Below are positions 55,133-63,040 of a stretch of DNA of 64,000 bases, in pieces. The notes beneath the pieces were generated by a model, which was not told the DNA's origin, ran no database searches, and saw only the letters and a list, made by a program, of their open reading frames with translations. Location of the stretch: the NCBI GenBank assembly GCA_016779205.1, contig JADHOC010000011.1, positions 62,001 to 126,000 on the forward strand. Reading direction: 5' to 3'. The position numbers were made by a program, and so were the translations under genes. Origin of the DNA: Planctomycetota bacterium (GTDB taxonomy: Bacteria; Planctomycetota; UBA1135; GCA-002686595). Each line of letters starts with the position of its first letter. Positions within the stretch are counted from its first letter, which is position 1.

Positions 55133-56125
55133 ATGACCTCTCTTCTCCGTCTCGCTCTCGCCACCGCGACCCTGCTGATCGGGCCCACGGCGCTCCCCGC
55201 AGCCGCCCAGGACACCCCCTCCCCGCCCGCGTCCCCCGCGCCCTCGCCGCTGCGGGTCTTCACCGTCGGCGCCAGCGTGTCCGCGGGCTTCGGGCTCTCG
55301 GCGGAGCTCGCCACCGAGAAGGACGTGGCCCTCGCCGTGTTCCTGGAGGCTGCGCTGACCGAGCGCGGCCGCGAGCGCGTCACGTTCGTGGACGAGGGGG
55401 AGGGTTGGTTCTTCAACGCGCCCTACAAGTCAGGGGCGAAGCTGGTGGACGCGGCCATAGAGGGCGACGCGGACCTGGTGGTCGGCGTGGACTTCCTCTT
55501 CTGGTACGCCTACGGCAACGGCTCCCGCCTCTCCCCGCGCCGCGCCAAGGGGCTTCAGGCCGGCCTCCGGCAGCTCGAGCGCCTCAAGCGCCCGCTGATC
55601 ATCGGGGACCTGCCCGACATCTCCCACGCGCTCAAGGGGAGTGGGCCCTTCGGCGCGCCGATCGTGAACCGCTCCATGTTCCCCACCCCGGAGGAGCTGC
55701 GCGCCATGAACGCGACCATCCGCGCATGGGCCGAGGAGCGGCCGGAGGTGCGGGTGCTCCCGCTGGCGGACCTCATGGGCCGCTACGTCGAGAGCAAGCC
55801 CGTCAGGGTGCGGGACCTGGAGTGGAAGGTCTCCTCCCTCGGGGAGGCCCTGCAGAAGGACCTCCTGCACCCCAACGCCCGCGGGACCGCCTGGGTCGCC
55901 ATGATCCTCGCCGACGAGATCACCACCGTCCCCGGCTTCGACGACGGGAACTTCCGCTTCGACGAGGGCGCGGTGCTCGGGCAGCTCGAGGAGCTCACCA
56001 GGGAGAGCCGCGAGCGGCGCGCCGAGAAGGAGCGAAGGCGGGCGGAGCGCAAGGCCAAGCGCGAGGCCCGCGCGAAGGAGAAGGAAGAGGCCGGCAAGGG
56101 CCAGCGGCTCGCGCCGACCCGCTGA
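55133..56125 (+). CDS. Exported SGNH/GDSL-like hydrolase with basic coiled tail
   Basis: The 330-residue protein has a signal peptide (MTSLLRLALATATLLIGP... AAAQD) and a Pro-rich spacer (27-40). Residue S48 in VFTVGASVSAGFGLS (42-56) stands where block I GDS would be. LIIGDLPDISHAL and the C-terminal DLLHPNARG (about 242-250) provide the block V Asp/His pair. Thus a GDSL-like serine hydrolase is plausible, with GAS in place of GDS. The last 50 residues are an Arg/Lys/Glu-rich coiled segment (RESRERRAEKERRRAER), perhaps for binding to acidic wall polymers. The ATG at 55133 begins the signal peptide. A TVP38 gene follows after 50 bp. Confidence 0.7.
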   Translation: MTSLLRLALATATLLIGPTALPAAAQDTPSPPASPAPSPLRVFTVGASVSAGFGLSAELATEKDVALAVFLEAALTERGRERVTFVDEGEGWFFNAPYKSGAKLVDAAIEGDADLVVGVDFLFWYAYGNGSRLSPRRAKGLQAGLRQLERLKRPLIIGDLPDISHALKGSGPFGAPIVNRSMFPTPEELRAMNATIRAWAEERPEVRVLPLADLMGRYVESKPVRVRDLEWKVSSLGEALQKDLLHPNARGTAWVAMILADEITTVPGFDDGNFRFDEGAVLGQLEELTRESRERRAEKERRRAERKAKREARAKEKEEAGKGQRLAPTR

Positions 56126-56175
56126 CCGTCCGCGCCGCCACCTCGGCGGCGCGCGGCTCGCTCACCGCAACCTCC

Positions 56176-56901
56176 ATGCCTGATCCCACCCAAGCCCCCC
56201 GGCGCGCCGGCCGTCTCCGCGGCCTCCTCGCGCTCGCGGTGCTCGTGGGCCTGGCCACCGCCGCCGCGTTCCTGCCCCTCGGGGAGGTCCTCGACGGGGT
56301 CTCGGAGCGCGTGGAGACCCTGGGGCCCCTCGGCCCCATCGCCTTTGGCCTGTTCTACGTGGTCGCCGCGCTCGCCCTGGTGCCGGGCTCCGCCATCACC
56401 CTCGCGGTGGGCGCGCTGTTCGGGGTTGTCATGGGGACCGTGGTGGTCTCGCTGGCGTCGACGGCCACGGCGGCCATCGCGTTCCTGCTGGCGCGCACCC
56501 TGCTGCGCTCCCGGGTGGAGGGCCTCGCCCGCAAGAGCGCGGCGTTCCGCGCCGTGGACGAGGCCATCGCCGACGGCGGCTGGCGAATCGTCGGGCTCCT
56601 GCGGCTCTCGCCCGTGGTGCCCTTCAACGCCCTGAACTACCTGCTCGGCCTCACGGCGGTGCCCTTCGTCCCGGCGGTCCTGGTGAGCTGGATCGCCATG
56701 CTGCCGGCCACCGTGCTCTTCGTGTACTTCGGCGCGATCGGCCGCGACGTGGCCTCCGGGGCCAGCCGCTCGCCCGCCGAGTGGGCGCTCCTTGGGGTGG
56801 GGCTCACCGCGACGCTGGGCGTGACCGTGCTACTGACCAGAATGGCGCGCGTCCGGCTGGCGGCCGCCGCCATCGAGGAGCCCACCACCGATGGGGCCTG
56901 A
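56176..56901 (+). CDS. TVP38/TMEM64-family membrane protein
   Basis: The 241-residue integral membrane protein has about five hydrophobic segments (around 15-32, 53-75, 78-103, 160-185, 195-218). The family signature is RLSPVVPFNALNYLLGLTAV (about 143-162), with the Asn pair. Related DedA/VTT-domain proteins move or flip phospholipids, but the bacterial TVP38 proteins are little studied. The ATG at 56176 gives a normal length. Its 3' end overlaps the flavoenzyme gene by 11 bp. In other bacteria these two are found as a single fused polypeptide, so joint action at the membrane is likely. Confidence 0.9.
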   Translation: MPDPTQAPRRAGRLRGLLALAVLVGLATAAAFLPLGEVLDGVSERVETLGPLGPIAFGLFYVVAALALVPGSAITLAVGALFGVVMGTVVVSLASTATAAIAFLLARTLLRSRVEGLARKSAAFRAVDEAIADGGWRIVGLLRLSPVVPFNALNYLLGLTAVPFVPAVLVSWIAMLPATVLFVYFGAIGRDVASGASRSPAEWALLGVGLTATLGVTVLLTRMARVRLAAAAIEEPTTDGA

Positions 56902-58441
56902 GCCCGGCACCTCGACCATGACCCCCCTCCCCGACGACCTCCCCGAGCTCCTCCCCCTGGACGAGAGCAACCGCGCCCTCGCGGCCCAGGTCCACCCGGA
57001 GGACTGGGTGAACCCGACCCCGGAGGGCCCCTACAACCTCGTGGTCCTCGGCGGCGGGACCGCCGGTCTCGTGGCCGCCGCGGGTGCCGCCGGCCTCGGG
57101 GCACGGGTGGCGCTCGTCGAGCGCCACCTGCTCGGCGGCGACTGCCTCGTCACCGGGTGCGTGCCGTCCAAGGCCCTCATCGGCTCCTCGCGCGCCGCGG
57201 CGAGCGCGCGCAAGGCCAGCGCCTTGGGCGTCCAGACCGGCGAGGTGACCGTGGACTTCCCCGCCGTCATGGCGCGCATGCGCGCCTTGCGCGCGGGGAT
57301 CGCGCGCCACGATTCGGCCGCTCGCTTCCGGGACCTCGGCGTGGACGTCTACCTCGGCGAGGGGCGCTTCGCCTCCCCCACCACCCTGGAGGTGGGCGGC
57401 GAGACCCTTCGATTCGCGCGCGCCGTGATCGCCACCGGCGCCCGCGCCGCCCTGCCGCCGATCCCTGGCCTCGGGGAGGCCGGCGTCCTCACCCACCAGA
57501 CGCTCTTCTCCCTGGAGAGCCTCCCGCCCAGGCTGGCCGTGATCGGCGGCGGCCCCATCGGCGCCGAGATGGCCCAGGCCTTCGCGCGCTTCGGCTCGAA
57601 GGTCACCCTGCTCGAGGCCGGCCCGCGCCTGATGGCCGCGGACGACCCGTCGGCCAGCGCCGCGGTCCTCGACGCCCTGCGCGCCGACGGCGTGGACGTG
57701 CGACTGAATACCCAGGTCGAGGCGGTCCGGACCAGCGGAGACCTGCGGCGCGTCGAGGTCGGCGGCGGGGAGCCGGTGGAGGCGGACCAGGTGCTCCTCG
57801 CGGCGGGCCGCGCGCCCAACGTCGAGGGCATCGGGCTCGAGGCCGCGGGCGTCTCCTTCGATCTGCGGGCAGGCGTCGAGGTGGACGAGCGACTCCGGAC
57901 GACGAACCGCAGGGTCTTCGCGGCGGGCGACGTGGCCTCGCGCTATCAGTTCACCCACGCCGCGGACTTCCTCTCCCGGACCGTCCTGCGCAACGCGCTC
58001 TTCTTCGGGCGGGCCAAGGCCACGGACCTCGTGATCCCCTGGGCGACCTACACCGACCCCGAGGTGGCCCACGTCGGGGCCACTGCCGAGGAGGCGACGC
58101 GGAACGGCGTGCCCCACGGTGTCGTCGAGGTCCCCCTCGAAGACAACGACCGCGCGGTGCTCGACGGCGAGGCCGCGGGCTTCGTCAAGGTGGTCCACGA
58201 TCCCCGGGGACGCATCCTCGGCGCGACCGTCGTCGCCAGCCACGCGGGGGAGATGATCGGGGAGTTGGTGGGCGCGGTGCAACGGGGCGCGAGCCTCACC
58301 GAGCTCAGCGGAGTGATCCACCCCTACCCCACCGTGGCCGACGCCATCCGGCGCGCGGGGGACCAGTTCAACCGGACCCGCCTCACCCCCGGCCGCGCCC
58401 GCCTCCTGCGCTGGATCCTCGCCCGCCGACGGGGCCGCTAG
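56891..58441 (+). CDS. Dihydrolipoamide dehydrogenase/mercuric-reductase-like FAD disulfide oxidoreductase
   Basis: The 516-residue protein has FAD-binding GGGTAG (54-59), the redox-active cysteine pair in GGDCLVTGCVPSKAL (C85, C90), NAD(P)-binding GGGPIGAEMA (about 217-226), and VFAAGDVA (about 338-345). The dimerisation domain ends in SGVIHPYPTVADAIRRAGDQFN, where HPYPT replaces the HxHPT motif that provides the catalytic base; the histidine is kept. The N-terminal metal-binding domain and the C-terminal Cys pair of MerA are absent, so mercury reduction is unlikely. ATG 56891 overlaps TVP38; ATG 56918 is possible. It probably works with the membrane protein. Confidence 0.9.
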   Translation: MGPEPGTSTMTPLPDDLPELLPLDESNRALAAQVHPEDWVNPTPEGPYNLVVLGGGTAGLVAAAGAAGLGARVALVERHLLGGDCLVTGCVPSKALIGSSRAAASARKASALGVQTGEVTVDFPAVMARMRALRAGIARHDSAARFRDLGVDVYLGEGRFASPTTLEVGGETLRFARAVIATGARAALPPIPGLGEAGVLTHQTLFSLESLPPRLAVIGGGPIGAEMAQAFARFGSKVTLLEAGPRLMAADDPSASAAVLDALRADGVDVRLNTQVEAVRTSGDLRRVEVGGGEPVEADQVLLAAGRAPNVEGIGLEAAGVSFDLRAGVEVDERLRTTNRRVFAAGDVASRYQFTHAADFLSRTVLRNALFFGRAKATDLVIPWATYTDPEVAHVGATAEEATRNGVPHGVVEVPLEDNDRAVLDGEAAGFVKVVHDPRGRILGATVVASHAGEMIGELVGAVQRGASLTELSGVIHPYPTVADAIRRAGDQFNRTRLTPGRARLLRWILARRRGR

Positions 58442-60693
58442 CGGTCCTCGGTCAGGAGGCCCTCGGCGTCCGGGCTGCGCATGGGCCTGGAGCGCCAGGA
58501 GTCGAAGGGAAGCAGCGGGCGGCGGGCCCGCGCGGCGTGGTCGACGCGGCGGATCACCCCCGCCGGGAGAGAGAGCGTCCCGAGGTCGGCGTGCTCCAGC
58601 ACGAGGGCGCTCCCCTCTGACCGCAGGGGCGTCCCCTGCAGCAGCGCGCCCGTCACCACCGGGCCACTCGCGGCGCTCTGTGAGCCCAGGGTGACCTGCC
58701 AGGCCCCCTCCGCGATGGAGACGCCAGGCTGGGGCTCCCGGTCCACGCGCACCCAGCCGGCGAGCCGCTGGAGCGGGACCGTGATGCCGGAGCTGGCTCC
58801 GCCCGCGAGGCGCGCCTGACCGTCCCCCAGGCCCTCGAGGTTCGCGCGCATGAGGTCGCCGTTGCGGGCCAGGAAGAGCTGCTCCCCTGGACTCGCCGAC
58901 TCCGAGCGCGGGACCGCCAGCGCCCAGGAGAGCCGCAGTGCGTCGCCGTCCCGCGTCACCTTGGACGGCTTGAGCGAGAGGTCCATCGCCTCTCCCGAGA
59001 GGGCGCCGCTTCGATAGAAGGGGTGCTGGGTGAGCTTCATCGCCTGGTTCATGCTCATCCCGGGGGCGAGGAGCACGGCCTTGATCCGCTCCTGCGGGAG
59101 TCGCACCTCGCCCTCCCCCAGGGGAGTCATGACCGTGACGGTGGCGCGATCCGCCCCGAGGACCAGGGCGGGGAACCGTTGACCATCCTCGAGCACGATG
59201 ACGTTCGGGAAGGCTCGGTCGGCGGCGAAGCCCTCCGCCGAGCGCCTCGTCAGGCTGAACGGGACTCCAGCGGGGATCGCGATGGGCTCCTTGAACCCGA
59301 AGACCTGCAGCCGCGGCTGCGGCCGGCCCTCCACCATCTCGAAGCCCGCCAGCTTCACGTTGACCGCCGCCCGGCCCTCGAGCTCGAGGCTCGCCGCGGG
59401 GCCATCGCTGCCGCCGGTCGACGAGCGCTGTCGGAAGTGCCAGAGCTCGTCGAGGGGGAGGACGACCGGGGCCTCGGCCCAGCGGGGGGTGAAGCGCAGC
59501 CCGCCAGGAACCAGGCTCAGGTCGCGCCCCTCGATGGACTCCCCGTCCCTGCAGGTGACCCGATACCAGCGAGGACCGGGGTCAGCGACCTCCAGTGCCT
59601 CGCGGTCCGCACCCACGGCGAACCGGACGCCGAGAGACTCGCCGAAGTCGACCGCCCCCTCCTCCAGTTCGAACGTCCGGTCGTCCTCATTCCACCCGCG
59701 GATCTGGTCCAACATGACCATGCGCTCCACCGCGACACGGCCAGGCTGCGCCCTGGCGGCCATGCCCACCTCCGCACGCATGATCCGGACGGGCTGCGCC
59801 AGCCTCGTGATGAGCACCGAGTCCCGCTGGCCCGGTCGATCGAGCTCCGCGCCGATGACCGAGACTCGCCCGGAGGACTCCTCTGCGCTCGCCAGCCGAA
59901 CCCGCCCACCGTCGATCTCGAACTGCAGGACCACCGAGCTGTCCTCGCCGAGCTGCAGGCCCGTCTCCCTCAGGTCGAGGTTCGACCCGTCGAAGGTGTA
60001 CATCACCAGCGCGCCGTCCCAGGGCTCGACGACCACCCCTCCCATGGGGTCACGTCGATGGTCACCGCCCAGGTGGATCCGGAACTCCGGCTCCCCCTCC
60101 CAGGAGAGCTCCAGCAACAGGCGGTCCCCGTAGTCGAGACACCGGCGCGTCGCGATGGCCCCGGGCTTGGTGAGCAGGAGCGCCAAGCCATCGGACTGCG
60201 CGTCCCTCGCGCCCTCATTCCGATCCATCCAGGGGCCCCAGAGTGGCCGCGCCGGACCGTCGGTATCCGCCAGGGCCGGCGGCAGGAGGTCACCGCACTC
60301 CTCGAAGGGGACCTGGAACGAGCCGAAGCGGGCGCTCTCGAAGCGCACGGAGCTCCCCTCGATCGAGCGGACGCGACCGCGGAGACTCTGGCGCCGCTTG
60401 AGCGACAGGAGGTCCCGCCCCGCCTCCGGGAGGAGCGGGAGACGCTGTCCCTCCGGCGCCACGACCAGCGAGGTGACCGCCTCGAGATCGAGGGTCGCCG
60501 GCTCGTCGTAGGGGTCGACCTCGAGGCGCAGCTCCCCCCCCTCGGAGACGACCGCGGGGCCCGTGTACTGGGAGTCATCCCGCAGGAGGACCGAGACGGG
60601 GAGCACCTCCGGCCCCGCCTCCTGGGTCGCCGCCGCAGGCAGCGCCAGCGCCACCGCCGCCAGCCCGCCCATGATGCTCGGGAATCGGCTCAT
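58438..60693 (-). CDS. Exported protein with about six small beta-barrel-like repeats
   Basis: The 751-residue protein has a signal peptide (to about 23, AAATQEA). I see a recurring unit of about 40-45 residues: a strand, Asp/Gly turn, Gly, two strands, then VPL or LPL and an amphipathic end. Copies are at about 33-78 (VSVLLRDDSQYTG...), 99-137 (RQSLRGRVRSIEG...FQVPF), 377-420 (VTCRDGESIEGRD...VVLPLDELWHF), 498-542 (VIVLEDGQRFPAL...VRLPQERIKAV), 606-650 (LFLARNGDLMRAN...ITVPLQRLAGWV) and 679-718. They look like Sm- or SH3-type barrels. Residues about 180-340 are a strand-rich sandwich. I recognise no family. It overlaps the cyclase-like gene by ATGA and the stop of the flavoenzyme gene convergently. 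Confidence 0.7.
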   Translation of the reverse strand: MSRFPSIMGGLAAVALALPAAATQEAGPEVLPVSVLLRDDSQYTGPAVVSEGGELRLEVDPYDEPATLDLEAVTSLVVAPEGQRLPLLPEAGRDLLSLKRRQSLRGRVRSIEGSSVRFESARFGSFQVPFEECGDLLPPALADTDGPARPLWGPWMDRNEGARDAQSDGLALLLTKPGAIATRRCLDYGDRLLLELSWEGEPEFRIHLGGDHRRDPMGGVVVEPWDGALVMYTFDGSNLDLRETGLQLGEDSSVVLQFEIDGGRVRLASAEESSGRVSVIGAELDRPGQRDSVLITRLAQPVRIMRAEVGMAARAQPGRVAVERMVMLDQIRGWNEDDRTFELEEGAVDFGESLGVRFAVGADREALEVADPGPRWYRVTCRDGESIEGRDLSLVPGGLRFTPRWAEAPVVLPLDELWHFRQRSSTGGSDGPAASLELEGRAAVNVKLAGFEMVEGRPQPRLQVFGFKEPIAIPAGVPFSLTRRSAEGFAADRAFPNVIVLEDGQRFPALVLGADRATVTVMTPLGEGEVRLPQERIKAVLLAPGMSMNQAMKLTQHPFYRSGALSGEAMDLSLKPSKVTRDGDALRLSWALAVPRSESASPGEQLFLARNGDLMRANLEGLGDGQARLAGGASSGITVPLQRLAGWVRVDREPQPGVSIAEGAWQVTLGSQSAASGPVVTGALLQGTPLRSEGSALVLEHADLGTLSLPAGVIRRVDHAARARRPLLPFDSWRSRPMRSPDAEGLLTEDR

Positions 60694-61727
60694 CGCTCGT
60701 AGACCGGCAGGAGGGTGTACTCGAGGGCTCCGGAGAGGAGCAGCATCGCCGTCTGGTAAGCGGGCCCCTGGAAGGACGCGGCGATGATGATCCGCCCGTC
60801 CTCGCCCTGCCGCAGGAGCAGGTCGTTGGTGTTCTTCGCGCTCCACGCACGCCAGGCGGCGTGATCCAGCTGGAAGAGCGCCTGTGAGACGTAGTACCGC
60901 GAGTAGCACGGGTGAGCGGAGCTCGTGGACCCCACCGAGCGGGACACCACGTAGCGGCGCAGCGCGTCGTCCGCCAAGGGGCGCTTGGCCACCGACCGGC
61001 AGAGGGCGACGATCGAGGACCGCGCCAGCGAGTCCCCGAACCCGCCGGTCCCCGAGTAGGAGACGGTGCCCGACTCCGTGGTCATGGAGTCGAGGTACGC
61101 GAGGGCGTTCTCGATGGACTCGTCGGGGACCGGTACGCCGGCGTTTCGAGCGCCAAGGAGGCCCATGAGGATCGCCCCGGAGACCGAGGTGTCGGCATCG
61201 GAAGAGCTCGGCGAGTAACGCCATGCCTTGAACGGGTTCTGCTTCTGGGAGGTCACCGCGCATCGCACAGCCAGCCGCAGGGAGTCCCCGATGGAGCGCT
61301 CCAGTTCGAGGTCCTTGTCCTCGAAGAGCCGCTCATCCACGGCGCCGAAGCAGTCCGCGAGGCAGAGCATCGCGAACCCGTGCTCGTACATCCCGCTCCC
61401 GATCTGCCCCGAGGTCCGGCTCTGCTGGGCGATGAGCGAGCGGAGCCCGCGGCGGATGCTGTCCGCGTACTTGCCGTGGTTGGGGTCCTCCCCCGACGCC
61501 AGCAGCGCCATGATGCAGATGCCGCTCACCCCTGCGCTGCTCTCCCATGAGCCGCCGTCGGCCTGCTGGCTGATGATGAACTCCGCGCCGCGCTCGTGAA
61601 GCCGACGGTGGGCCGGTGACACCGGCGCACCCGTGCGCACCTCTTGCCCCTGGGCCGGGGTGAGGAGCGTCACCAGCGCCGCCAGGAAGGCGGCGCCCCT
61701 CGCCATCAGGATCCGTCCGTTCATCAT
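60690..61727 (-). CDS. Exported squalene-cyclase/prenyltransferase-repeat protein
   Basis: The 345-residue protein has a signal peptide (MMNGRILMARGAAFLAALVTLL... AQGQE). The mature part has alpha/alpha-toroid repeats with QW-type features: QQADGGSWESSAGVSGICIMALL (about 54-76), AWRYSPSSSDADTSVSGAILMGLL (about 167-190) and GRIIIAASFQGPAYQTAMLLLSGA (near the C-terminus). SDADTS stands where squalene cyclases have DxDD, but a second Asp is missing, and an exported protein is unlikely to be a terpene cyclase. Such toroids probably bind other proteins or glycans. It overlaps its neighbours at both ends by 4 bp (ATGA). Confidence 0.8.
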   Translation of the reverse strand: MMNGRILMARGAAFLAALVTLLTPAQGQEVRTGAPVSPAHRRLHERGAEFIISQQADGGSWESSAGVSGICIMALLASGEDPNHGKYADSIRRGLRSLIAQQSRTSGQIGSGMYEHGFAMLCLADCFGAVDERLFEDKDLELERSIGDSLRLAVRCAVTSQKQNPFKAWRYSPSSSDADTSVSGAILMGLLGARNAGVPVPDESIENALAYLDSMTTESGTVSYSGTGGFGDSLARSSIVALCRSVAKRPLADDALRRYVVSRSVGSTSSAHPCYSRYYVSQALFQLDHAAWRAWSAKNTNDLLLRQGEDGRIIIAASFQGPAYQTAMLLLSGALEYTLLPVYER

Positions 61728-63040
61728 CCTTCCTCCTCGATACCAAGGGCCCGCAGCTGGGTCGCCGAGAGCAGTTCGTACAGGTCGACCAGGAGCTCTG
61801 GCCTGGGCTGGGTGGACGCCTCCGAGTTGTCGAAGCGCAGCGGGAGCCGGAGCGCGCGCCAGATCGGCGCCGCCCCGATCGCCCCGAGCCCCAGGGCACC
61901 GCGGTTGACCTCCCGACCGACCTCCCGGGCCAGCGCCGCACCCAGCGCCCGCCGCGGCCCGTCCTCGAGCAGGAGCACCTGGTCGAGCTGCGCCAGCATG
62001 AGCCCGGTCCGGGCGTCCACCAGGGCCTCGCGGTCACCGCTGGTCCAGGGCGCAGGCGCGGGCGCCTCTGCGCCGTGGCGCGCCTCCTCACGGCGCACGA
62101 GCGCCTGCCAGAAGGGCTGCTCATCGGGGTCGACCACCGCCCGCAGCAGGTTCCGATCACCGGCGGAGCGGCGCCCGCCCTTCTCGCGGCGAACCCTCCG
62201 GCCCATGGCCGTGGCGCCGCGCAGGAGCAGCGCCGCCTGCCCATCGTCCCAGCCGTGGAACGCGGCGAGCGCCAGCGCCTCCAGCACGAACTCATCCTCC
62301 GGGTAGCGGCCGCTCTGGAGCGTCAAGGCCTCCCCGCGCCCCGCGGGGAGGGCGGTGGCCCGGCGCATGCGCACCAGCCGGCTGACCTGCTCCTGCACGA
62401 GGAGGGCCCTGACCGGATCGGAGGTGGCGAGCACCAGGTTCAGGTCAGTGCTCGTTGCGCGCACGCGCTGCCACCGCGGGTCCCCCATCCACTCCAGGAT
62501 CGGATCGCGGAGCGCCTCTGCCTGGGGCTCGCGGAGCCGCAGCTCCACGGCGAGACCGGTCAGGAGTACCTGGACGGAGGCCGCCTCGAGGCGCGCCGCC
62601 CGCGCCTCGAGGTCGGCGGCGAGGGCCTCCCCCTGCTCGGTCTTCAGCACTCGCGCCCGGGCCCCCTCCCAGGCCCGGGAGGAGAGGGAGGCCTTCCAGG
62701 CAGCCTCCAACCAGTCGGGGTCCGGCGTCTTGGCCGCTCGCTGAGCCTCCTCCACGGTCTCCTCGACGGCCTCCTCCAGCGCGAGGCGCAGGCCCTCTTG
62801 CTGGTCCTCCGAGACCCTCGCCACCCGCGCCAGCCACTCCACATGGAGCGCCGCCCGTCCCTTCAGGCACGCCCTGGCCCGCGCCGCGTCCAGGTCCACG
62901 GCGCGCGCCTCCGCGGGGAGCCCGGGAGGAACAGCGAGGCCCGCCCCGGCGAGGAGCAGAGCCGCGGTGACCACGAGGAGGCCGAGGGCCAGGTGGCCCC
63001 TGCCCTGCGCCGCCGATCGAGATGCTCGAACGCGGCTCAT
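61724..63040 (-). CDS. Membrane-anchored helical protein of unknown function
   Basis: The 438-residue protein has one N-terminal hydrophobic helix (about 15-36, HLALGLLVVTAALLLAGAGLAV) preceded by Arg residues, so the rest probably lies in the periplasm. The body is almost all helical and rich in Ala, Arg, Glu and Leu, with probable coiled coils at about 80-105 and 135-160. No cysteine pair or catalytic motif is apparent. It does not match a family that I recognise. ATG 63040 overlaps the stop of the upstream gene and its own stop overlaps the cyclase-like gene, both by 4 bp (ATGA). Confidence 0.65.
   Translation of the reverse strand: MSRVRASRSAAQGRGHLALGLLVVTAALLLAGAGLAVPPGLPAEARAVDLDAARARACLKGRAALHVEWLARVARVSEDQQEGLRLALEEAVEETVEEAQRAAKTPDPDWLEAAWKASLSSRAWEGARARVLKTEQGEALAADLEARAARLEAASVQVLLTGLAVELRLREPQAEALRDPILEWMGDPRWQRVRATSTDLNLVLATSDPVRALLVQEQVSRLVRMRRATALPAGRGEALTLQSGRYPEDEFVLEALALAAFHGWDDGQAALLLRGATAMGRRVRREKGGRRSAGDRNLLRAVVDPDEQPFWQALVRREEARHGAEAPAPAPWTSGDREALVDARTGLMLAQLDQVLLLEDGPRRALGAALAREVGREVNRGALGLGAIGAAPIWRALRLPLRFDNSEASTQPRPELLVDLYELLSATQLRALGIEEEG

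Noticed and set aside
53509-55416. Upstream extension of the SDR gene to 55416
   Set aside because: The added part is antisense to the OYE-type gene and lacks domains; the SDR fold starts cleanly at the ATG at 53508.
56891-58441. Mercuric reductase (merA)
   Set aside because: The C-terminal cysteine pair and the N-terminal metal-binding domain are missing, and no merR, merT or merP is nearby.
60690-61727. A genuine terpene (squalene-hopene) cyclase
   Set aside because: The protein is only 345 residues, has an export signal and lacks the full DxDD motif; the repeats alone do not make it a cyclase.
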